Assembly (NCBI GenBank): GCA_021846005.1
Contig: JAJZIZ010000015.1
Location: 1 to 14,752 of the forward strand
Source of the DNA: Microcaldota archaeon
GTDB taxonomy: Archaea > Micrarchaeota > Micrarchaeia > Micrarchaeales > CABMGC01
Length of the DNA: 14,752 nt
Direction: 5' to 3'
Below are positions 1 to 6,945 of this stretch, piece after piece (the stretch's first letter is position 1; each line of letters begins with the position of its first letter). The translations under genes were made by a program, and so were the position numbers. The notes below the pieces were generated by a model that made no database searches, was not told the DNA's origin, and worked only from the letters and a program-made list of their open reading frames with translations.

Positions 1-1
1 T

Positions 2-1465
2 ATCGAGTTTGCGGAAAAGTTAGATAAGAATGTGATGAGTAATTATTTGAAGGAATTAGAAGTGGGAGAGAATTTTTTTCTGATCACGAGTGAAAAGTTC
101 ATGACAGTTAAGACAGCAGAATTCATGAATAAGATAGGATATAAAATATCAAGGCATTATTTAGCGGCATCCAATCAGGATGAAAAATTAGGATTATTTG
201 CAGAAGACGGCGTAATTAAGAGTATTTTATCGTTTGGTAGCGAATACAGCATCGGGAGATTCTTTGATCATGCCAAGATGATGAATGTTGAAGAGATAAA
301 AAGATTTTTGGATATCTGCGGAGTGGTTAAGGGATCCGTGTTAGTTAGGGAGAATTTCAACATAATTAAGACAATTGTGAATTGTCCACCTCGCATCACC
401 AGTGTTATAAGAGACATTAAATCTTTAGATGCAGTAATAATTTATGCTGTTTCGGAAAAAGTCCTTCCCGAACCGACCGCTGCGAATATAGACATATATG
501 AAAATGTGGTAGCTGGATATATAAAAAATGAGTATGGAATAAGCAAGAAGCTTACAATGAACCAGATTAGAATGCTGTTTTCTGTTGGAAAAGAAAGAGA
601 AATAAGGAAAATAGTGCCAATAGTTGAAAAGTCATCCGAATTTAATCCGAAGGAATATAGTATATCAGGTGGGGGTGAAGACCTTTATTCCAGATACAGC
701 AAAAAAGAATTACTGAGATTAGTAACTGGATTCGTTTTAAATCCACAAGATAAACAAGCAAAAAATATCCTTAATGACTTTCTGGGAGATAAGATAGTAA
801 ACATGGCGACGAATGAGTTGAATGCCAAAAAATACACCCACATAAAAATGAGATTCGCGGAGATTTTGGAAAGTGAGGGGGCAGAGGCTTCATATAAATA
901 TTTAATGGAAAAGTTTTCAAATAATGAACAGGTCAGGGATTTCCTGGATGTAGTCACAGGCATAGGAAAGAATATTGAAAAAGGAATTATAAAATCATCA
1001 ATAAGCACTAACCCGTTTGATTTTGATAATAGAATATTAGGAGCATGTATCTTTTTGCCCGGTGGGGTGGAGAAAAAAAGCATAATTTATTATACGACAG
1101 ATAAAAGGGCAGTTCTAATAAAATACGAAAACGACGGCAATACAGTTGGTGCAGTTGTAGCATTAAAAAACAAAGATACCCTATTCGTAAATTCGGTTGA
1201 AGGAGCTACATCATTGCGCAATAACAACCTATTCAGAATAGTTTTTGATGACATTATAAAAAGGTCACAGGAAATGAATTTCAAAAGGGTGATGTTTTAT
1301 AAAACACCAACGAATCTAACGGCAATAAAATTTGTAGATTTTATTTCAGAAAACACAGATGTAAAGCTGGAAGATGATTGTTTATCCCCAATTGGTAATT
1401 TCAAGGGACATATGGATATTGTAGGCAAAGAAATAATTTCAGCGTATACCATATCAGTATCTTGA
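2..1465 (+). CDS. Unrecognised AT-rich protein, 5' end cut by window
   Basis: I do not recognise this family. The frame stays open to the left edge of the window (codons from base 2 read IEFAEKLDKN before the first GTG/ATG pair at 32-37), and no ribosome-binding site precedes that pair, so the gene probably starts outside the window; at least 477 residues are present. The protein looks soluble, with no signal peptide or membrane segment. Roughly residues 335-460 (counted from base 32) alternate strands and helices in a way that loosely recalls a GNAT acyltransferase fold: a strand ending VVAL, a strand FVNSVEG, a long helix, then PTNLTAIKFVDF, which resembles the N-xx-A-xx-F part of GNAT motif B. 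This is a weak guess. Composition is clearly different from the rest of the window: two sampled 60-base lines contain 21 G+C each, against 32 in a sampled line of malic enzyme, and leucine is often TTA. It may be horizontally acquired or part of a variable island. Confidence 0.75.
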   Translation: MEFAEKLDKNVMSNYLKELEVGENFFLITSEKFMTVKTAEFMNKIGYKISRHYLAASNQDEKLGLFAEDGVIKSILSFGSEYSIGRFFDHAKMMNVEEIKRFLDICGVVKGSVLVRENFNIIKTIVNCPPRITSVIRDIKSLDAVIIYAVSEKVLPEPTAANIDIYENVVAGYIKNEYGISKKLTMNQIRMLFSVGKEREIRKIVPIVEKSSEFNPKEYSISGGGEDLYSRYSKKELLRLVTGFVLNPQDKQAKNILNDFLGDKIVNMATNELNAKKYTHIKMRFAEILESEGAEASYKYLMEKFSNNEQVRDFLDVVTGIGKNIEKGIIKSSISTNPFDFDNRILGACIFLPGGVEKKSIIYYTTDKRAVLIKYENDGNTVGAVVALKNKDTLFVNSVEGATSLRNNNLFRIVFDDIIKRSQEMNFKRVMFYKTPTNLTAIKFVDFISENTDVKLEDDCLSPIGNFKGHMDIVGKEIISAYTISVS

Positions 1466-1725
1466 CATGCAAGAGTATAATAGCGTAGATTTGCGGTCTG
1501 TACCAAAGACAGAATGCGGTAATATACACACCTGCAATAACAAAATTCGAGTACAATTCCTTCGCAATGGATATTTTGTTGTTTTGAAATCCTGAGAGTG
1601 CTTTCTGCACTGTTAGATAGGATTTCTTAGAGTTCTTTTGCCATTTGGATTGAAAATAAAAAATAAAGAAATAGAAGGAGTCCAACCAGCAATCATGATT
1701 TCTGATTGGCTCCCTTAAACGAATA
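1466..1725. other. AT-rich intergenic stretch with possible decayed coding sequence
   Basis: These 260 bp separate the AT-rich gene from the 3' end of tes and hold no convincing intact gene. Two overlapping antiparallel frames are open. On plus, an ATG at 1467 gives 42 codons ending at 1595. On minus, a longer frame running from the end of tes down to 1401 reads like a fragment of a membrane protein, with a polar helix followed by a hydrophobic run containing FVIAGVYITAFCLWY, but it has no credible start codon of its own. Either could be a remnant at an island boundary or chance. The right-hand part holds the probable tes terminator. Confidence 0.4.
1652..1708 (-). terminator. Probable tes transcription terminator
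   Basis: Just past the tes stop codon the minus strand carries a small hairpin (CAATCA at 1690-1695 pairing with TGATTG at 1703-1708, seven-base loop), then a strongly T-rich tract on the minus strand across 1652-1677. Archaeal RNA polymerase terminates mainly at such U-rich tracts; the hairpin may be incidental. Confidence 0.5.
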
Positions 1726-3771
1726 TCAGCCGCAACCGCAGCTTCCAGAACCGCTTCCGCAGGATCCGCCCTTGGATCCTCCTCCACAGCCGCATCCGCC
1801 TGAACCGCCGCAGCCGCATCCGTCTCCGGATTCGTGGCTGTGGGATTCGGCTTCCTGGCTTCTTGCAGCTGCTAGTTTTGCAGCAAAGGCATCTGCAACC
1901 CCGCCGCTCCCCGCGGCTGACGCGTGCCCATGGGCGTGCGAAGGCTTGGAAGATACTGAGGCATGAGCCACTGCGACCGGCCTGGCCTCTATCCTCTCGC
2001 CTTTGCCTTTTGCAGCCCTTATCTTTGCAGCTTCTTCGAGATTGACAGGGAGGGTGAAATAGTTGGTGGCGCGCTCATAGGACTTCTTGTATATGTCGGA
2101 TGACTCGAGAGTCTTTATGTCCCTCATGTATTTGTCGTTCCGGTAGGTCCAGTCGTTGTGCATCTCCTGCCACTGTTTGGAAGGTATTGCGTACTGCCTC
2201 TGCAGTTTGTCCCTGTAGACTTCAGGGAATACATTGAAGGTACAGAAAGGAAGCACCCTTCCGTCAGGCATTGAGTAATGTATGTCGCACTTTTCCACCC
2301 TCTTTATGTCATAGGTATACTCGTCCTGGAAGTGCATCATCCCTATGAATAGGGATTTGAGCTGGAAGGCGCCCATTGTCTGGAAGTCGTGCTTGAAGAT
2401 CACAGATCCCAGCAATTTCGTGAAGTTTACCGACTTTGGCTGCTTTTCCGAGTCTATGAACCTCTTCATCTGCGATACTGCCTTCAGGGCTATCAGCCTT
2501 CTCTGAAGCTTTCCCTTGCCGGACATTTCATTGACAGCATTCTGAAGGTGGTCGAGAAGACCAGGCGCATCTACGAACCTTGTCAGTGGTATTATCTTGC
2601 CATTAGGCTCCTGGAATATGTATGATCCGGCGCCGCATGCGAAGTGTATCGAAAGGTCGTACTTGTATTCCCCGGTAAGCGCTTCTATGAACTTGTTTAT
2701 TCCGCCCACATAAGGAACTGAGAACCAGTCCTCCTTGGTTATTACGCCTTCAGTCTGTTCCTCTATGAGCTTTATGGCGCCAGGTATGGTTATCCTCTGC
2801 CTTTCCCTCATCCTTGAAGGCATTCTGCCTACAAGAGACACAGGCTGGAAGTTGACCGCCTTGATTACGTCGCTGTTGTTCAATGCGAAGTTTATGATGT
2901 TGGCCATCTCGCCGTCGTTGACTGTCCTTATGACTGTTGGGACTAGGACTATTCCGATCCCTGCCTTCTTTGCCGCGGCAAGGGTCTTTGGAGCTTCCCA
3001 GTGGTTCTTCGGGTTTGCCCTTTTGGAGACTCCGTCGAAGCTCATGTATAGAGTTGAGACTCCTGCATGCCTTATCTTAACTGCGAGCTCTGGATTCTCC
3101 GCGAGTATTATGCCGGTTGTGTTCAGCTGTATCTGGTCGAAGCCGGCCTTCTTTGCGCTTGCTATTATATCAACTATATTATCCCTCATGAGAGGCTCTC
3201 CTCCGGTTATCTGCAAAGCGTTGGCAGGTATAGGCTTCTGGGCCTTGAGCTCAACGAATATCTTAGTGAGTTCGTCAATGGTAGGCTCGTATATGGCTTC
3301 CCCTTCCTTTGCATAGAAGAAGCAGTACCAGCATGAAAGGTGGCATCTGTTGGTTATGACAACATTGGCAAGCCCGGTGTGGGACTTGTGCCTTTCGCAT
3401 ATTCCGCAGTCGAATGGGCAGTTTTCCCCTTTATTCACGTAGTTGGGATTGTCAAAGCCCCGTCCGAAGTAATTGTAATTCCTCATCTTCATGTACATGT
3501 CATAATCTTCCCAGTATTTCTCTACTGTCCAGCCGTGCTCCGGGCAGTTCTTTCGGATCATGACGTTCTCTTCGTCCTTGTATATGGTTCCGTCTATTAT
3601 CAGCTTGCACTCGGGACATACGGTCTTGGTTACTTCAAGAACAGGCATGCCGTTTACCTCCTCAATTGTCCTGTGATAAGGAGCCAGTACAGGATTTTCA
3701 GCTTTAAACTGAACCTTTTCTTCAGCCATGTCCATGTTTTCTTTTAATACAACGTTGTTAGCATTTTCCAT
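1726..3771 (-). CDS. tes: Radical SAM tetraether lipid synthase (Tes, MJ0619 family) with Cys/Gly-rich tail
   Basis: Tes-type radical SAM enzymes use S-adenosylmethionine to join the ends of isoprenoid chains of archaeal diether lipids by C-C bond formation, giving macrocyclic or tetraether membrane lipids. The 681-residue protein shows an N-terminal rubredoxin-like Cys set (C52, C55, C76 region), an auxiliary cluster motif CPFDCGIC (118-125), the radical SAM signature CHLSCWYC (C143, C147, C150), the SAM-contacting TGGEP (189-193), and further likely cluster ligands C379, C495 and C510. This multi-cluster layout matches the family. The recognisable enzyme ends near residue 575-590. About 90 residues follow that I do not recall from other members: an Ala/Lys segment, two His-rich patches (about 611-616 and 643-646) and a Gly/Cys tail (650-681) with seven cysteines. 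The first ATG fits a TATA box at 3807-3814 (leader about 14 nt). The gene diverges from tfb. Together with HMG-CoA synthase it points to endogenous lipid synthesis. Confidence 0.88.
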   Translation of the reverse strand: MENANNVVLKENMDMAEEKVQFKAENPVLAPYHRTIEEVNGMPVLEVTKTVCPECKLIIDGTIYKDEENVMIRKNCPEHGWTVEKYWEDYDMYMKMRNYNYFGRGFDNPNYVNKGENCPFDCGICERHKSHTGLANVVITNRCHLSCWYCFFYAKEGEAIYEPTIDELTKIFVELKAQKPIPANALQITGGEPLMRDNIVDIIASAKKAGFDQIQLNTTGIILAENPELAVKIRHAGVSTLYMSFDGVSKRANPKNHWEAPKTLAAAKKAGIGIVLVPTVIRTVNDGEMANIINFALNNSDVIKAVNFQPVSLVGRMPSRMRERQRITIPGAIKLIEEQTEGVITKEDWFSVPYVGGINKFIEALTGEYKYDLSIHFACGAGSYIFQEPNGKIIPLTRFVDAPGLLDHLQNAVNEMSGKGKLQRRLIALKAVSQMKRFIDSEKQPKSVNFTKLLGSVIFKHDFQTMGAFQLKSLFIGMMHFQDEYTYDIKRVEKCDIHYSMPDGRVLPFCTFNVFPEVYRDKLQRQYAIPSKQWQEMHNDWTYRNDKYMRDIKTLESSDIYKKSYERATNYFTLPVNLEEAAKIRAAKGKGERIEARPVAVAHASVSSKPSHAHGHASAAGSGGVADAFAAKLAAARSQEAESHSHESGDGCGCGGSGGCGCGGGSKGGSCGSGSGSCGCG

Positions 3772-3806
3772 ACTACGACCAATCAGAAAATAATAACAGT
3801 GTAAGG

Positions 3807-3824
3807 TATTTAAAGTTATTTAAA
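3807..3824 (-). promoter_or_regulatory. Tandem TATA boxes upstream of tes
   Basis: The minus strand carries two identical TTTAAATA boxes, at 3807-3814 and 3817-3824, ten base pairs apart (one helical turn). The proximal box predicts a start about 26 bp downstream, near 3785, and a leader of about 14 nt. The distal box would start near 3795. Archaeal TBP prefers this sequence. Use of both boxes is inference. Confidence 0.55.
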
Positions 3825-3851
3825 ACTCTGTTATAAATCTAATAGAGTTTT
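3822..3851. promoter_or_regulatory. 8-bp inverted repeat, candidate operator for tes
   Basis: AAAACTCT at 3822-3829 is perfectly complementary to AGAGTTTT at 3844-3851, with a 14-bp spacer. The inner arm overlaps the distal tes TATA box and the rest covers the region where TFB would contact DNA upstream. An imperfectly spaced dyad of this size suits a dimeric helix-turn-helix regulator, but no regulator is identified here. Confidence 0.35.
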
Positions 3852-4004
3852 AGAATACGCTAGCATAGTTCCAGAATTTTATGCCTGTTTTGCAGGGAGC
3901 ATTGACATTGCTTCGCGCCTTTGCACGGATGACGTGCATGCAGAATGCACATAAATAAGTATATAAATATATGATATTGTTTGCCGCCGAAGGAGATAGA
4001 AAGA

Positions 4005-4012
4005 TTTATATA
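4005..4012 (+). promoter_or_regulatory. TATA box of tfb
   Basis: TTTATATA is preceded by the purine-rich GATAGAAAGA, a good match to an archaeal BRE plus TATA box. It predicts a start near 4035 and a leader of about 65 nt, longer than other leaders in this window. A GGTGA Shine-Dalgarno sequence lies four bases before the ATG at 4099. An upstream AT-rich stretch at 3951-3976 could be a second, weaker promoter. Confidence 0.55.
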
Positions 4013-4098
4013 TCTTATTATTTCTAACAATTTACTGTATAACTGATTTTTAATGCATATAACACAGTATTGCTTTTATGTTGAATCACGGTGACTAG

Positions 4099-5187
4099 AT
4101 GAGTAAGCGCAACAAGAACCACAAAAAAGAGGAAGTAGAAGAGATATCAGAAGGAAAGGGCCACAAGGAAGAATTGGGCACCATTGACGTTAATTCGAAA
4201 ATACCGATACATGAAGACCAGATAATTGAGGAAATGCCTGTTAGGAAAAGCGGCACTGGAAAGCTTGGAACCGTGCTGCCCCCTATTAGAAAATGCCCAA
4301 GCTGCGGCAGCTCTGACATAATCTTTGACAATGAAAGAGGAGAGAACGTATGCAACAGCTGCGGGCTGATCATAGAGGAGAATATGGCAGACGAGGGTCC
4401 TGAATGGAGAGCCTTTGATGCTGACCAGAGAAGCGCAAGGGCTAGAACCGGCGCCCCTATAAAGTATATGAAGCCAAACAAAGGGCTTGTTACAGAAATA
4501 GATATGTATAATAAGGATATAAGAGGCACAAGGCTTTCCTCAAAGAGGCAGGCACAGCTCTACAGAATGAGGAAGTGGCACAGGAGGGCAAGCATTGCAA
4601 GCTCAAGCGAGAGGAATTACCTTGTCGCTCTTCCGGAACTCAACAGAGTGGCAAGCTACCTGGGACTTCCGGACAACATTAGAGAGCAGACGGCATTGCT
4701 GTACAGGCAGTGCGTCAAGAATAATCTCATAAGGGGAAGGCCGATAGAGACAGTAGTCAATGCCGCACTCTATGCGACGTGCAGAAGCGCCGGCATGCCC
4801 AGGACACTTGACGAGATATCACAGATATCCAATGTCTCCAAGAAGGAGATAGGCAGAACCTACAGGATAATAGCGCATGAGCTGAATCTTAAGATACCTC
4901 TTACAGACCCTTCAAGCTATGTGCCAAGATATGTTGCAGCGCTCAAGCTGAGCGGAGGCGCACAGGAGAAGGCCATGGCACTGCTAAAGCAGGCAATGAA
5001 GAAAGGATTGATAAGCGGAAGAAGCCCTACGGGAGTCTCTGCTGCTGCCGTTTATATAGCAGGCGCGCTGGTCGGAGAGAGAAGGACACAGAAAGAGGTG
5101 GCCGACGTAGCCGGAGTGACCGAGGTCACTATAAGAAACAGGTACAGAGAGCTCAAGCAGGAACTGGAAATAGACGTGAATCTGTAA
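4099..5187 (+). CDS. tfb: Transcription initiation factor B (TFB)
   Basis: TFB is the archaeal counterpart of TFIIB: it binds the TBP-TATA complex and the BRE, then recruits RNA polymerase. The 362 residues contain a zinc ribbon (C66, C69, C85, C88), a B-reader/linker region rich in Arg (about 100-160, including EWRAFD), and two cyclin repeats (about 165-260 and 265-357). The second repeat ends with the recognition helix-turn-helix around TEVTIRNRYRELKQ. A GGTGA ribosome-binding site supports the ATG at 4099. The unusual part is the N-terminus: about 60 highly charged, probably disordered residues precede the zinc ribbon, whereas TFB ribbons usually begin within the first 10-20 residues. The next gene starts 16 nt after the stop, and malic enzyme 4 nt after that, so all three may be co-transcribed. 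Confidence 0.95.
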   Translation: MSKRNKNHKKEEVEEISEGKGHKEELGTIDVNSKIPIHEDQIIEEMPVRKSGTGKLGTVLPPIRKCPSCGSSDIIFDNERGENVCNSCGLIIEENMADEGPEWRAFDADQRSARARTGAPIKYMKPNKGLVTEIDMYNKDIRGTRLSSKRQAQLYRMRKWHRRASIASSSERNYLVALPELNRVASYLGLPDNIREQTALLYRQCVKNNLIRGRPIETVVNAALYATCRSAGMPRTLDEISQISNVSKKEIGRTYRIIAHELNLKIPLTDPSSYVPRYVAALKLSGGAQEKAMALLKQAMKKGLISGRSPTGVSAAAVYIAGALVGERRTQKEVADVAGVTEVTIRNRYRELKQELEIDVNL

Positions 5188-5203
5188 TCCAGGATGGAAT
5201 TTG

Positions 5204-5617
5204 ATGGCCAGGCACCTTTTTTTCCTGCTCCTCATTTTTTTGGCAGTCCAGCCGCTTGCCTTTGCGGCAAGGCTGGGACCTGCCATTAATTCAATCAGCG
5301 GAGCAAATACACTGCTGTCAAACGCCACAGCGTACGTCAGCACAATAAACCAGAGCGGATATCTTATATTCACTCCGAATCTTGTCAAATCCTATTCGTA
5401 TCTAAGCAAGGCAGGCAGATACCTTAACAGCTCGCCGCAGAGCTCCATGCTGTATTCAAACCTTGCAATTGAATCGGCAAGGGAATCGTACGGCAACATA
5501 ATAGCTTACAGAAACTATGCGTTTCTGGGATGCATGGTATTTACGATAATCATGGGTTTGCTGCTTTTGAGATTCATGAAGCCCGTAAAGAGAGAGAAAA
5601 AGCACAGAAGAAGATGA
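5204..5617 (+). CDS. Small secreted, C-terminally anchored membrane protein of unknown function
   Basis: I do not recognise the family. With the ATG at 5204 (a TTG codon lies directly before it) the protein has 137 residues. It has a signal peptide (hydrophobic 5-20, likely cleavage after AFA at 21), an external domain of about 80 residues rich in Ser, Asn, Tyr and Leu with three N-glycosylation sequons (NAT 40, NQS 49, NSS 75), one membrane helix (about 104-122) and a strongly basic cytoplasmic tail (KPVKREKKHRRR). This is a type I topology. It lies 16 nt after tfb and 4 nt before malic enzyme, so it is probably co-transcribed with both, but the neighbours suggest no function. The basic tail would bind inner-leaflet lipids or nucleic acid; that is inference. 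Confidence 0.75.
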   Translation: MARHLFFLLLIFLAVQPLAFAARLGPAINSISGANTLLSNATAYVSTINQSGYLIFTPNLVKSYSYLSKAGRYLNSSPQSSMLYSNLAIESARESYGNIIAYRNYAFLGCMVFTIIMGLLLLRFMKPVKREKKHRRR

Positions 5618-5621
5618 TTTT

Positions 5622-6917
5622 ATGGTCGAAAAAGAGAAAGTTTTGGAAGAGCACAGGAAAAACAGGGGAAAGATAGAGGTAATGCCAAAGGTACCGCTTC
5701 TATGCGCTGATGACCTTTCAACGTTCTATACGCCAGGAGTAGCGTATGCGAGCCTTGCGATAAAAGACCAGAAGGAGCTCTCGTTTGAGTATACGGGAAG
5801 ATCAAACACCATCGCAGTGGTCTCTGACGGCACCAGAATACTGGGCCTTGGAAACATAGGCCCCGAAGCGGGGCTTCCAGTCATGGAAGGCAAGGCAGCG
5901 CTCTTCAAGAAATTCGGAGGGGTCGATGCAGTGCCCATATGCATAGGCACCACAGATGAGGATGAGATAGTAGCATTCCTGAAAAACATTTCGGCATCGT
6001 TCGGCGCGATAAATGTTGAGGACATAGAATCCCCAAAAGCATTCAATGTGGTCAACAGGGCCCAGGAAGAACTTGACATACCGGTATTCCATGACGATCA
6101 GCAGGGCACAGCTGTCGTGGCAGTCGCTGCGCTGATCAATGCCATAAAGCTCTCGGGCAAAGAGAAGAATGCCAGGATAGTCATAAACGGGGCAGGAACA
6201 GCAGGCATAGGAGTGGCGAAGCTTGCGCTTCATGCGGGATTCCATAATATGGTAGTAATCGACAGCAGAGGCGCCATATATGAAGGAAGGGACGGAGACT
6301 CCAACGAATTCAAAAAAGAGATAGCGATGAGAACCAATAAGGACAAGGCCAAAGGCAGTATCGCAGACCTTGCCAAGGGGGCCGATGTAATCATAGGGCT
6401 TTCCAAAAACGGAGCCTTTACAAAGGAAATAATCAGCAGCATGAACTCGAAACCCATAGTCTTTGCGCTTGCCAATCCAGAACCGGAGATAGATTACGAA
6501 GATGCAAAGTCAGCCGGAGCGTATATAGTCGCGACGGGAAGAAGCGACAGACCAAACCAGGTCAACAATGTAGTTGCATTCCCCGGAATAATGCGCGGCC
6601 TGCTTGACGTGAGGGCCAAAAAGATAAACATGGATATGCTTTATGCCGCATCGATAGCCCTGTCCAAAGGGACTGGGAAGAATCTCAGTACCGAATTCAT
6701 ACTCAACGGAGTATTTGATAAGGAATACCCGAAGATTGCGGCAAATATAGCCGCCGCAGTAGGCACTGCCGCTATAGAGACCGGAGAGGCGAGAATATCC
6801 AAGAGCAGAGTGGAGATAAGAAACGATGCGATGATGCTTATGAAGAGATACAGAGGCATTGAAAAGAAGATTTTCAGGCAGAAGAGGAATGCCCGGCAGA
6901 AAGCCGAAGCAGAGTAG
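5622..6917 (+). CDS. mae: Malic enzyme (malate dehydrogenase, oxaloacetate-decarboxylating)
   Basis: Catalyses oxidative decarboxylation of malate to pyruvate and CO2 with reduction of NAD(P)+, in the cytoplasm. The 431 residues carry the full signature set of the short prokaryotic malic enzyme: FYTPGVA with the catalytic Tyr36, GLGNIGPEAGLPVMEGKA with the catalytic Lys91, NVEDIESP with metal ligands Glu133 and Asp134, FHDDQQGT with Asp158, the nucleotide-binding GAGTAG (190-195), ANPEPEI, and GRSDRPNQVNNVVAFPGIMRG shared with the family near residue 310. There is no C-terminal phosphotransacetylase-like domain, as expected for archaea. I cannot decide between NAD and NADP preference. The ATG lies 4 nt after the membrane-protein stop, suggesting an operon with tfb. 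It converges on the next gene with only 28 bp between stop codons. Confidence 0.95.
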   Translation: MVEKEKVLEEHRKNRGKIEVMPKVPLLCADDLSTFYTPGVAYASLAIKDQKELSFEYTGRSNTIAVVSDGTRILGLGNIGPEAGLPVMEGKAALFKKFGGVDAVPICIGTTDEDEIVAFLKNISASFGAINVEDIESPKAFNVVNRAQEELDIPVFHDDQQGTAVVAVAALINAIKLSGKEKNARIVINGAGTAGIGVAKLALHAGFHNMVVIDSRGAIYEGRDGDSNEFKKEIAMRTNKDKAKGSIADLAKGADVIIGLSKNGAFTKEIISSMNSKPIVFALANPEPEIDYEDAKSAGAYIVATGRSDRPNQVNNVVAFPGIMRGLLDVRAKKINMDMLYAASIALSKGTGKNLSTEFILNGVFDKEYPKIAANIAAAVGTAAIETGEARISKSRVEIRNDAMMLMKRYRGIEKKIFRQKRNARQKAEAE

Positions 6918-6945
6918 CCTTCATGCAAAAAGTCCAGGCTCGCTT

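Larger units (their letters stand above)
3772..4098. other. 327-bp divergent control region between tes and tfb
   Basis: No gene is seen here. From left to right it holds the tes leader and tandem TATA boxes, the 8-bp dyad at 3822-3851, a second dyad GTGCAT/ATGCAC (3934-3939 and 3945-3950, 5-bp spacer), a very AT-rich TATA-like stretch at 3951-3976 and the stronger tfb TATA box at 4005-4012. It is long for this compact window, so it may carry more regulation or a small RNA that I cannot identify. Confidence 0.5.

Noticed and set aside
1467..1595. 42-codon plus-strand ORF starting two bases after the AT-rich gene
   Set aside because: It has no ribosome-binding site, no recognisable features, and is antiparallel to a frame that looks at least as protein-like; too weak to call a gene.
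1706..1966. Plus-strand frame encoding a Pro/Gln-rich 86-residue protein
   Set aside because: It is the antisense of the Gly/Cys/Ala-rich Tes tail; the low complexity is a mirror of that repeat composition.
2735..3316. Long plus-strand open frame (193 codons)
   Set aside because: It is antisense to the conserved radical SAM core of Tes and only reflects its codon bias.
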